Assembly (NCBI GenBank): GCA_910587485.1
Contig: CAJUKN010000004.1
Coordinates: 138,920-202,919, forward strand
Reading direction: 5' to 3'
Source of the DNA: an uncultured Lachnospira sp.
GTDB taxonomy: Bacteria > Bacillota > Clostridia > Lachnospirales > Lachnospiraceae
Length of the DNA stretch: 64,000 nt
Part shown: piece after piece, positions 26,057 through 34,083 of the stretch
Layout of the letters: the number at the start of each line of letters is the position of its first letter
Numbering within the stretch: the first letter of the stretch is position 1
The notes under the pieces: generated by a model
What the model saw: the letters and a program-made list of their open reading frames with translations, nothing else
What the model was told of the DNA's origin: nothing
The model's database searches: none
Translations under genes and position numbers: made by a program

Positions 26057-26494
26057 TTACTTCTCTTTACTCTGATTTGCCAAATAATCCAAATATCCTT
26101 GCAGAATAAAAACAGCCGCAATCTTATCGATTACCGCCTTCCTTTGTTCTCTTCTTACACCACTTTCTATTAGTACATTGTTTGCAGAAACGGTACTTAA
26201 CCGCTCATCCCACATAACAACTTCAATACCTGTTCTTTGTTCAAGCCTTGCAGCAAACTCCTTGCAAGCTTCAGCTCTTTCTCCTATTGTATTATTCATA
26301 TTTTTAGGAAGTCCAACAACAATCTTTGTAGCGTCATACTCTTTAATCAGTTCCTCAATTCTTGCCAACGTCTTTCTTAACTTGTTTTCTTCCTTCCTTG
26401 TTATTGTCTCTAATCCTTGTGCAGTTATTCCAAGCGCATCGCTAACTGCAACACCAACCGTCTTTGTGCCATAATCCAATCCAATAATTCTCAT
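26057..26494 (-). CDS. ruvX: RuvX/YqgF family pre-16S rRNA nuclease or Holliday-junction resolvase
   Basis: 145 residues with an RNase H fold. It opens 'IGLDYGTKTVGVAVSDALG' (first catalytic Asp), then 'IVVGLPKNMNNTIGERAE', 'VVMWDERLSTVSAN' (second acidic pair) and 'DKIAAVFILQGYLD' (third). All three acidic sites of the YqgF core seem present. E. coli YqgF matures the 16S rRNA 5' end. Its ATG abuts the ireB stop codon, giving the standard ireB-ruvX-DUF1292 cluster. Confidence 0.94.
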   Translation of the reverse strand: MRIIGLDYGTKTVGVAVSDALGITAQGLETITRKEENKLRKTLARIEELIKEYDATKIVVGLPKNMNNTIGERAEACKEFAARLEQRTGIEVVMWDERLSTVSANNVLIESGVRREQRKAVIDKIAAVFILQGYLDYLANQSKEK

Positions 26495-26752
26495 CTACAA
26501 ACCTTTTCCTTCAATAAAGTACTTTAAGACTTCCTCTACCAGCTCGTCTCTCTCGACTTTCATAATAAGGCTTCTGGCATTATTATGACTGGTGATATAA
26601 GTTGGGTCACCAGACATAATATAGCCAACTATTTGATTTACCGGATTGTATCCTTTTTCTTTTAATGCAAGGTACACCTGTTCTAAAATTTTTTCAACAG
26701 ATATAACCTTCTCTGGCTGTGTCTTAAAAAATTGTGTATTATTATCTGCCAT
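26495..26752 (-). CDS. ireB: IreB family regulatory phosphoprotein
   Basis: About 85 residues: 'NNTQFFKTQPEKVISVEKIL' then 'LKEKGYNPVNQIVGYIMSGD' and 'YITSHNNARSLIMKVERDEL'. This is the UPF0297/IreB signature. In Enterococcus faecalis IreB is phosphorylated by the Ser/Thr kinase IreK and controls cephalosporin tolerance. The conserved threonine of the N-terminal segment is present. The frame begins with GTG three codons earlier, but AAGGA is 10 bases before the ATG at 26752. It heads the ruvX cluster. Confidence 0.93.
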   Translation of the reverse strand: MADNNTQFFKTQPEKVISVEKILEQVYLALKEKGYNPVNQIVGYIMSGDPTYITSHNNARSLIMKVERDELVEEVLKYFIEGKGL

Positions 26753-26839
26753 AATCCCCACGTCCTTTTTGTATATGGTATCATATTACATTAATTTTTT
26801 CAATAAGACAAGTCTTTTATCATAATAAAATTCAGATTT

Positions 26840-27529
26840 TTAATTTAAAATACTCGCATCAACTTCTGCGATGCCTAATATAATATTAAAATTTCCATTT
26901 CTCATTCTCAATTCATCCATAAATGCTTTTTCATTCACATCTTTTTTCATATACACTTGATATGTAAGTTCATACATTGTTCCCATATTGGTTGTTTTTA
27001 CTTTTATCAACTGTGATTTTGTTGTATATTTTTCAAGCAAATCATCAAATACATGATTAAAATTTAAATTTTCAGGAATCGTTATCTTTAACTGCCTATT
27101 TTCTGAGGAATGGTCTGCAAAATGGATAAAATTTAATAAAACCAATAAAAGTAATATTACAACAACAAATACTGCTGCAAATAAAACATAGCCAAGACCA
27201 CATGCAAGACCGCTTGCCATTGCAAAAAACACAATTGCTATATCTTTGGCATTGCCCGGCGCACTTCTAAAACGTACCAGTGCAAATGCGCCAGCCATTG
27301 AAAATGCGCGCGCTACATTGCTTCCAATCAACAAAATAACAACGGACACAATAACAGGCAATATTACAAGCCCTATAATAAAATTTTTTCCATACCCTTC
27401 CTTTTTACACAGGTACATATATACAATTCCGATAATAAGTCCCAAAATAATTGCCGTTCCAACACTTAACATTGTAAAACCGATATGGATTGTATTATCT
27501 GCTGTAGTGGTAAAAATGGATTCAAACAT
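26840..27529 (-). CDS. DUF4956 membrane protein
   Basis: 229 residues with four membrane helices (about residues 19-39, 50-70, 75-100 and 108-135). The loop 'SMAGAFALVRFRSAPGNAKD' is the diagnostic element of DUF4956. The C-terminal ~90 residues form a small cytoplasmic alpha/beta domain. These proteins are commonly encoded beside VTC-type polyphosphate polymerases and CotH kinases; here the VTC gene overlaps the first 64 bases. A role in polyphosphate or membrane sensing is inferred from that context only. GGAAG about 9 bases upstream supports the start. Confidence 0.85.
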   Translation of the reverse strand: MFESIFTTTADNTIHIGFTMLSVGTAIILGLIIGIVYMYLCKKEGYGKNFIIGLVILPVIVSVVILLIGSNVARAFSMAGAFALVRFRSAPGNAKDIAIVFFAMASGLACGLGYVLFAAVFVVVILLLLVLLNFIHFADHSSENRQLKITIPENLNFNHVFDDLLEKYTTKSQLIKVKTTNMGTMYELTYQVYMKKDVNEKAFMDELRMRNGNFNIILGIAEVDASILN

Positions 27530-28290
27530 ATTTCTTCTTCCTTTCGACTTTTACTAAAATAACCATTATTTTTTATAATATATTTTTTATATTCGGTTCC
27601 ATATTTTGAAAATGAAATGGGATAAATATTTAAACTGGACATAATCTGAGCAAACCATAATGGAACTGCCCTATTTATTTTAATTTCCATAAGATACATA
27701 TTTTCAGACAAAAGCAGTTGTCCAAAACTTCCGTATTCAAGTCTAATATCTTCCCTTCTTGTCATTATATTAGTATCAAATGTTATTCTAAAATCCCCAT
27801 CATTTTTTTCAAAATATGCCAATCTATCATAGGATAAATATACTTTTGGAACAACTTTATAAAAATTTTTATAATAATCAATTTCACCGAGCAATTGATT
27901 ATTAATTTTACAATTATTTTGAGCAATATAACTTGCTGATACAGTTCCGCTCAAATAACGATATGCATCCTTTAATTGCATCTGTGTCCTTCTTTTATAG
28001 ACAATGCCATCATATTTTTTCTTTATTTCTACAAAAACATAGTCTTCAACAGATGGAACACCATAACTTCTAATTCTCAATTTTTCTTTATACATCGGCT
28101 TATCAATACAAGTCCGAATAATATCGTTATTAACGGTATCATAATAGATATTACTTATCTTATAAAATTGTCCCTGTTTATTATAGGTATCCATCACCAT
28201 ATAATTACTTATTTTATCAAGCATTGTCTCATATTGTTCTTGATTTAATAAATACTTTTTTTCACACCTGTTAAATACTTCAATTGCCAT
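27466..28290 (-). CDS. VTC-domain polyphosphate polymerase-like protein
   Basis: About 274 residues. The tunnel fold is shown by 'FNRCEKKYLLNQEQYETMLD', then 'YYDTVNNDIIRTCIDKPMYK', 'KLRIRSYG', 'VFVEIKKKYDGIVYKRR' and 'YLMEIKINRAVPLWFAQIMS'. The Lys/Arg residues that bind polyphosphate and the metal-binding Glu are in place. VTC proteins make polyphosphate from ATP; the bacterial forms are less studied. The ATG at 28290 has AAAGGAG 6 bases upstream. The last ~21 codons overlap the DUF4956 gene in another frame, so the C-terminus may be an extension. Confidence 0.85.
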   Translation of the reverse strand: MAIEVFNRCEKKYLLNQEQYETMLDKISNYMVMDTYNKQGQFYKISNIYYDTVNNDIIRTCIDKPMYKEKLRIRSYGVPSVEDYVFVEIKKKYDGIVYKRRTQMQLKDAYRYLSGTVSASYIAQNNCKINNQLLGEIDYYKNFYKVVPKVYLSYDRLAYFEKNDGDFRITFDTNIMTRREDIRLEYGSFGQLLLSENMYLMEIKINRAVPLWFAQIMSSLNIYPISFSKYGTEYKKYIIKNNGYFSKSRKEEEICLNPFLPLQQIIQSISVLQC

Positions 28291-28431
28291 AATTCTCCTT
28301 TCTTTTAACAATATTTTCCATTTTTTGTTATTTTACATATTTAGCAAGCATGTAGGCTGCTACCTATATATCTTTTCTCTTGCAGTCTTAGAATATCGAG
28401 AAAATGTGTTTAAATTATGTATAAAATGCGT

Positions 28432-28463
28432 AAAAAAAGTGACCAATTATTTCCATTGGTCAC
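28432..28463 (-). terminator. Rho-independent terminator after mscS
   Basis: A perfect 9-bp stem (GTGACCAAT/ATTGGTCAC, 28439-28463) with a 7-base loop. On the minus strand it is followed directly by seven T (28432-28438). It ends the pseudo-branching-enzyme/mscS transcription unit, about 105 bases after the mscS stop. Confidence 0.85.
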
Positions 28464-28568
28464 CTTTCGTTTTATTTCATTAAAAAATCTGTCACTTTGT
28501 CAAAACAGATATTTGCAATATGCTATGCTACCTGCTATATCTGTTTTTTATTTACAAATAGATTGCCT

Positions 28569-29468
28569 TTATTTTGCTTCCGATTTCATATATACATCAA
28601 TTTGATGAAACGGAATTTCAATACCATTCTTGTCCAATTCTATTTTATATTTTTCTAAAAATAAAAACCTTGTATCCCAGTAATCCTCATATTTCACCCA
28701 ACATCTTGTCTCTAATGTCACACAGTTGTCGTCAAGTGATTTTACAATTACTTGAATATCTTTTTCTTTGTCCACAGCAGGATAACATCTCATAATAGAT
28801 TCTAATATCTGTTTGGATTTTGATATATCACTGCCATAGGCAATGCCAATTTCTATATCCAACCTTCTTATACCTGCTGCTCCAACATTAGTAATATTAG
28901 AATTTGCCAATGAACCATTTGGCATCATAATAATTTTATTGTCCGCTGTCTTTAATTTGGTATAGAGCATATCAATAGATACAACGGTTCCCTCACAGCC
29001 ATTGGACAGCACATAATCACCAATTGTAAACGGCTTAAAAAGCATAATTAAAATGCCGCCTGCAAGGTTTGACAGACTCCCCTGCAAAGACATACTAAGC
29101 GCAAGTGCTGCTGAACCAAAAACAGCAATAATAGAAGCTGTCTGTATTCCCAGTATGTCTAGTATCGCTGTAAGAATAATTGCATAGGACACCATTCTTA
29201 AAATAGAGGATATAAACTTGATGACCCCTATATCAAAATCACCTTTGCTTAATGCTTTATCACTTATCTTTAACAGTAATTTAACAAGATACTTTCCTAT
29301 TTTCCACACTAGCAAAGATAAGACCAATTTAAAAATAAAATTAAGTCCCCAATTTGCAATATCACCAATCAATTTATGGATATTTTCTGAAGAAAACAGA
29401 GAGCTTGTCTCTTCCACTGTATTCATTACATTTTCAATCGTTGTTTCCAGCAATACATTTTGAACCAT
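28569..29468 (-). CDS. mscS: MscS family small-conductance mechanosensitive channel
   Basis: 299 residues. Three membrane helices lie in the first half (about residues 35-60, 85-110 and 115-140). The third, pore-lining helix reads 'FGSAALALSMSLQGSLSNLA', with the Ala/Gly pattern of MscS. The beta domain follows with 'LMFKPFTIGDYVLSNGCEGT' and 'MPNGSLANSNITN'. The channel opens on hypo-osmotic shock. It is encoded 3 bases after the pseudo-branching-enzyme gene, so both are probably on one mRNA. Confidence 0.95.
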   Translation of the reverse strand: MVQNVLLETTIENVMNTVEETSSLFSSENIHKLIGDIANWGLNFIFKLVLSLLVWKIGKYLVKLLLKISDKALSKGDFDIGVIKFISSILRMVSYAIILTAILDILGIQTASIIAVFGSAALALSMSLQGSLSNLAGGILIMLFKPFTIGDYVLSNGCEGTVVSIDMLYTKLKTADNKIIMMPNGSLANSNITNVGAAGIRRLDIEIGIAYGSDISKSKQILESIMRCYPAVDKEKDIQVIVKSLDDNCVTLETRCWVKYEDYWDTRFLFLEKYKIELDKNGIEIPFHQIDVYMKSEAK

Positions 29469-29471
29469 ATT

Positions 29472-31769
29472 TTACTCCACTGATTTCTCTGTAAGTTTTG
29501 ACAGTTTTATATCGGATTCTTTTTTTATCTTATCATACAATTCTTTGGCTGCTTTTAAACTTTTTTCTGCATTAACACATTCTTTAGCTGTTTGTTTAGC
29601 TATTTTTACTGCCACTTTTTCTGCTTTCGCAGCAGTTTCTGCAAGAACTTTAGCCTCCTCAAAAGCCCTTTCTTTTTCTTTAATATCATCAAACGCCTTA
29701 CTTAACGCAATATTCGTCTCTGATATAATTTTAATACGTTTCTTTTCTGATTCTGAAAATTCCACATAATCATATAAAGCAGCTTCCAACGGTTTAAGGT
29801 CAACAAGCAATGAATTTTCCTGTCCATTATAGGGTTCATTTGTCGTCCATAACGCTTCTTTTTTATCTAAGATATTACTGTATTTTCCTGGCTTTGATAT
29901 CCCTAATCGAAAAGCTATCCTTTCTACTGGCGTAAAATTAATAACTGCTAATATCTGCTTTCCGCTGTTGTCAAATCTTGTATATGCAACAATGGTTTCT
30001 TCAGATGATGTTGTATCCACCCACTGAAATCCCTGTGCTTCTTGGTCTAACTCATACAGTGCCTTATTATTTTTGTATATATTATTTAATTGAACAATAT
30101 CTTCTTCACAGCCATTGCACTGTGAAATATCTATACACTTTTTGCCAGGGTGCGTATATAGAAAGGTCAATGCTGTCATCATATGTTTCTGTACCATATC
30201 TTGCGACTGAGATTGTTCTTCAATTGATAAAACAGGTGCTGCTGCCCTTAGATTAAGTACCTTTGCATCAAACATTAATATATAATTTTCCGTATAATGA
30301 TAGAGCATACTTAAAAACAAATTCTTATAATCGCCCTTTCTAAACAGAGGGTCTTTACAATAAAAACTTGCAAAATCTTTTTGAAAATTTAAATTTATTT
30401 TATAATCAAATCCAAGTCCTTCCTCGCTGACACCAGCTGTTACTTTTGACCATAAACTGTTTTCTTCCGCAATAAACAACACTTTTTCATTCAATTTTTT
30501 GATTTTATTGCTTAAATTTTTAATAAATTCTATGGCTTCAAGATTTTCATTGCCACCATATATATTTGGTATCCACTGTCCCGCTTCACAACCATAATCT
30601 CTATAAAGCATAACCGATACATCTTTTAACTTAATGCCATCTACATGAAACTGCTTTATCATATACATAACACTAGATAAAAGATAACTGACAACTTCTG
30701 GTTTATTGTAATCATATATAGCTGCCTTACCATTTGACACAGAATCAATAGAAGCTTCTCTTACATCATACAAATGTGTGCCATCATAATATTCAAAACT
30801 GCCATATCCTTGTTCCATATATGCACAGTTACACTCAACAATAACACCTATTCCTCTGCTGTGACAATCATTAATAAAACTCTTTAGTTTATCACTTCCA
30901 ACATCTTGATTAATGCAAAAATTCCCCGCATACAACGCATTTTTTGCATCAATCGTTGACGTTATTTGGTCAATTTCAACATAATTAAAACCAAGCTGTT
31001 CTATCTTTTTAGCGTCAATATCCGCAACAATATCTTCTATATCAATTTTACATATTGCCATTGGTGATGTTACATTGGTATTATGCTGCCAATTATTTTC
31101 TGACCATATAAATTCGTATAAATCATTATTATCCGCCATATTATATGGGTCTGCCTTTTTAACCGTTGAGCCATCACGCAGCCTTACTTCATAACAGTAT
31201 TTATCTTCTTTTACATTATTTGGAATAAATAAGGTAAATATGCCACTCTCTTTGTCTTTCATCATTGGATGCAGTCTGCCATCATAATTATTAAATGAAC
31301 CGACAACACTCACACGTCTGGCATTTGGCGCCCATACTGCATAGGATACACCATCAACACCATTTATCTGTGTTTCATGGCTTCCCATAAACTGATAGGC
31401 ATTTTCACATGTTCCACTGATAAATTTTTTTACATCGGTTGCCTTTAGTGTCACATGAAACGCGTATGGGTCTGATATGGTTGAAACAACACCTTTTACA
31501 TTCTCAATTGACAAGGTGTAAGACAATTTTTTCTTTGATGGAATAAGCACAGCAAAATATCCAGATTCGTCAACTTTTTCCATAAGATATGTCTTTTTCA
31601 TTGTTGCTACATTTACTTTAATTTCAACGGCATCTGGTCGAAATACTTGAATCAAAAAGCCTTCTTTTAGCAAACGCCCACCCAATAATTCGTTTGGCTC
31701 ATCGCTTTCTGCATAAACAATTCCCTCAATTTCAGGCCAGTTCATCAAATTATAAAGTTTATTCCCCAT
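29472..31769 (-). CDS. Glycogen-branching-enzyme-like pseudoenzyme (GH13 homologue) with coiled-coil tail
   Basis: 765 residues with GlgB architecture. A CBM48-type domain ('GVSYAVWAPNARRVSVVGSF', about residues 140-225) leads into a GH13 barrel (about 245-560), a C-terminal beta domain, and a Lys/Ala/Glu-rich coiled coil (about 672-765). The barrel keeps 'FHVDGIKLKDV' and 'GQWIPNIYGGNENLEAI', which align with GlgB. The nucleophile Asp of 'RVDAV' is Lys (K382). The 'SHDE' triad site is 'FDAK' (500-503). The 'DWVPAH' strand is 'ECNCAY' (312-317). Only the 'AEE' acid site survives. Hydrolase or branching activity is therefore unlikely; a glucan-binding or regulatory role is inferred. Confidence 0.85.
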   Translation of the reverse strand: MGNKLYNLMNWPEIEGIVYAESDEPNELLGGRLLKEGFLIQVFRPDAVEIKVNVATMKKTYLMEKVDESGYFAVLIPSKKKLSYTLSIENVKGVVSTISDPYAFHVTLKATDVKKFISGTCENAYQFMGSHETQINGVDGVSYAVWAPNARRVSVVGSFNNYDGRLHPMMKDKESGIFTLFIPNNVKEDKYCYEVRLRDGSTVKKADPYNMADNNDLYEFIWSENNWQHNTNVTSPMAICKIDIEDIVADIDAKKIEQLGFNYVEIDQITSTIDAKNALYAGNFCINQDVGSDKLKSFINDCHSRGIGVIVECNCAYMEQGYGSFEYYDGTHLYDVREASIDSVSNGKAAIYDYNKPEVVSYLLSSVMYMIKQFHVDGIKLKDVSVMLYRDYGCEAGQWIPNIYGGNENLEAIEFIKNLSNKIKKLNEKVLFIAEENSLWSKVTAGVSEEGLGFDYKINLNFQKDFASFYCKDPLFRKGDYKNLFLSMLYHYTENYILMFDAKVLNLRAAAPVLSIEEQSQSQDMVQKHMMTALTFLYTHPGKKCIDISQCNGCEEDIVQLNNIYKNNKALYELDQEAQGFQWVDTTSSEETIVAYTRFDNSGKQILAVINFTPVERIAFRLGISKPGKYSNILDKKEALWTTNEPYNGQENSLLVDLKPLEAALYDYVEFSESEKKRIKIISETNIALSKAFDDIKEKERAFEEAKVLAETAAKAEKVAVKIAKQTAKECVNAEKSLKAAKELYDKIKKESDIKLSKLTEKSVE

Positions 31770-31828
31770 TAAAAATCCCCTTTCTTGTTTAACTTACAAG
31801 TTTGAAAACAGACACAAACTTAAAAAAT

Positions 31829-32686
31829 TTATATAAAAGCAAGGTTGTTAAGCCATGTATTAAAAAGGCTTGTCCATACACTTACTTCTGGACAGTAATG
31901 TTTACAATCTTTTGTGTCTGTCTCTTTTGTCCCAAGACCTAAACCATGCGCACCTGATGGGAAAATATGAAGTTCAAAATTAACATTTGCTTTTTTGTAA
32001 GCTGATGCTAACATCAACGAATTTTCAACAGGAACTGAATTATCTGTAAATGTATGCCATATAAAAGCTGGCGGTGCATCGGGTGTAACATTGCACTCAA
32101 CCGATACCAACTTTAATATATCTTTATCAGTTACTTTATCCTGCAGCAGTCTCTCAAAAGACAACAAATGTGCTTTATCGCCAGAAGTAATAACTGGATA
32201 ACCCAACATCAAACCATTTGGTTTAATATCATCATTATTTAACTGCATTAATTTCAAAAAATCATCCATAATTGGATTATTATACAATGTGCCAAGACAA
32301 CCTGCTACATGTCCTCCTGCCGAAAATCCTGCCATAATAATTCTGCCAGGATTAATATCCCATTGTGTTGCATGTTTTCTTATATAATCTACTGCATAAG
32401 CCGCCTCATATAATTGACACGGAAAAATGTTTGGCATAAGACTGTATCTCAAAATGGCTGCATTATACCCCATATCCAACATTTTAATTGCAATTGCCTC
32501 TGCCTCTCTTGGAGAATGATGTTCATACCCCCCGCCTGGACAAATAATAACAAATGGTCTATAAAATTTATTTTGATAATCTGGAAACATATCTTTAATA
32601 TAAGTAGTAATAGTTGCTTTATTGCCATTGTGATTTATTCCAAGCTTACTATAATCAATATCAATTTCTATCACTTCATGTATCAT
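31829..32686 (-). CDS. Alpha/beta hydrolase, acetyl-esterase/feruloyl-esterase-like
   Basis: 285 residues. 'PFVIICPGGGYEHHSPREAE' is the oxyanion-hole HGG-like strand of BD-FAE or Aes-type esterases. The nucleophile elbow is 'IIMAGFSAGGHVAGCLG' (Ser of GFSAG). The Asp is probably in 'FTDNSVPVENS' and the His in 'FPSGAHGLGLG'. No signal peptide is present, so it is cytoplasmic. Relatives deacetylate oligosaccharides (xylan or mannan) and are frequent in gut fibre degraders. It is transcribed in the same direction as DUF1015 upstream and the pseudo-branching enzyme downstream. The substrate cannot be read from the sequence. Confidence 0.85.
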   Translation of the reverse strand: MIHEVIEIDIDYSKLGINHNGNKATITTYIKDMFPDYQNKFYRPFVIICPGGGYEHHSPREAEAIAIKMLDMGYNAAILRYSLMPNIFPCQLYEAAYAVDYIRKHATQWDINPGRIIMAGFSAGGHVAGCLGTLYNNPIMDDFLKLMQLNNDDIKPNGLMLGYPVITSGDKAHLLSFERLLQDKVTDKDILKLVSVECNVTPDAPPAFIWHTFTDNSVPVENSLMLASAYKKANVNFELHIFPSGAHGLGLGTKETDTKDCKHYCPEVSVWTSLFNTWLNNLAFI

Positions 32687-32724
32687 AATGCTATATCCCT
32701 TCTTTTATTTATAGTCAAGTGCTG

Positions 32725-33957
32725 TTAAATTTTATGTATAAATATTCCACTTCTAAGTTTTGGTTCAAACCAAGTTGATTTAGGAGGCATCAAAAGATTT
32801 GCATCAGAAACTGCAAACAATTCACCAATCGATGTTGCATACATTGAAAATGCTAAAACACAATCTTTATTGCAGCGTCTTTCAAGTTCTCCTAATCCGC
32901 GTATACCACCAACAAAATCAATGCGCTTATCCGTTTTAGGGTCATTGATGCCAAACAGTGGTGTTAATATATATTGTTGCAAAATTGCTACATCTAGCCC
33001 ATCAACTGGGTGTGACTTTTGAATGTCTTTATGTGCTGTAAGTTTATACCATTTTCCCTCAAGATACATACCAAATTCACTTTTATTTTGAGGATTGACC
33101 TGCTCATTGGACAATGCAACATCAAAATATTGGGAAATTTGTTCAAGCAATGCAGCAGGCTTATATCCATTTAGGTCTTTAATAACACGATTATATGGAA
33201 GTATCATTAATTCTTCATCTGGAAATAATACCGAAAGAAAATAGTTAAATTCTTCATTTCCTGTATATCCTGGATTGGCATCACGTCTTTTTTGCCCCAC
33301 CTTCACAGCTGAGGCAGCTCTATGGTGTCCATCTGCAATATAAATTGAATCAATCGTTTCAAACGCATGTTGAATTTTATCAATACTTTCTTTATCATCT
33401 ATCTTCCAAACTTGATGTCGTATATCATCATTGGATACAAAATCATAAAGCGGCTCATTTTTCTTTGCTTTAGCCACCTCTTCTCTTATTGTGTCATTTG
33501 CCCTATAGGCAAGAAAAATAGGACCTGTCTGTGCGCTTAATGTATCAACATGTGTAATTCGGTCAACTTCTTTTTCAGCACGTGTATTTTCATGTTTTTT
33601 AATAACATTATTTTGATAATCATCAATCGATGCACAGGCAACAATACCTGTCTGTGTTCTTCCATTCATCGTAAGAGCATAGATATAGTAAGCCCGCTCC
33701 TTATCTGTTATATATGTTCCATCTGCCATTGCTTCTTCTAACAATTCCTTTGCTTTTGCATATACCTTTGGCGCATAGGTATCTACCGAATCATCAAATT
33801 GTGTCTCTGCTCTGTCAATTTTAAGAAATGACTTTGGCTCTCTTTTTACCTCAGCAACAGCCTCTTCCCTATTATATACATCATAAGGAAGTGCCGCAAC
33901 CTGGTCAACACATGCAGCATCTGGTCTTATACACTCAAATGGTTTTATTGTAGCCAT
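32725..33957 (-). CDS. DUF1015 family protein
   Basis: 410 residues. The opening 'ATIKPFECIRPDAACVDQVA' with 'ALPYDVYNREEAVAEVKREP' and later 'KHENTRAEKEVDRITHVDTL' and 'IYIADGHHRAASAVKVGQKR' define DUF1015. The family is cytoplasmic, widespread in Clostridia, and typically adjoins serC and serA; here an MCP gene separates them. The 'GHHR' motif and its conserved acidic residues hint at a kinase- or nucleotidase-like fold, but no activity is established from the sequence. The gene is intact. Confidence 0.88.
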   Translation of the reverse strand: MATIKPFECIRPDAACVDQVAALPYDVYNREEAVAEVKREPKSFLKIDRAETQFDDSVDTYAPKVYAKAKELLEEAMADGTYITDKERAYYIYALTMNGRTQTGIVACASIDDYQNNVIKKHENTRAEKEVDRITHVDTLSAQTGPIFLAYRANDTIREEVAKAKKNEPLYDFVSNDDIRHQVWKIDDKESIDKIQHAFETIDSIYIADGHHRAASAVKVGQKRRDANPGYTGNEEFNYFLSVLFPDEELMILPYNRVIKDLNGYKPAALLEQISQYFDVALSNEQVNPQNKSEFGMYLEGKWYKLTAHKDIQKSHPVDGLDVAILQQYILTPLFGINDPKTDKRIDFVGGIRGLGELERRCNKDCVLAFSMYATSIGELFAVSDANLLMPPKSTWFEPKLRSGIFIHKI

Positions 33958-34083
33958 AATACTCCTTTCACGCTGATTTTATATACAGCTTTTATATTTT
34001 ATAACATAATATTTATGCGCAAAATAGCCATTATTGTTTGACATAAGTTTATCCGTAAAGCGTGATAACTATTATTAAATTAT

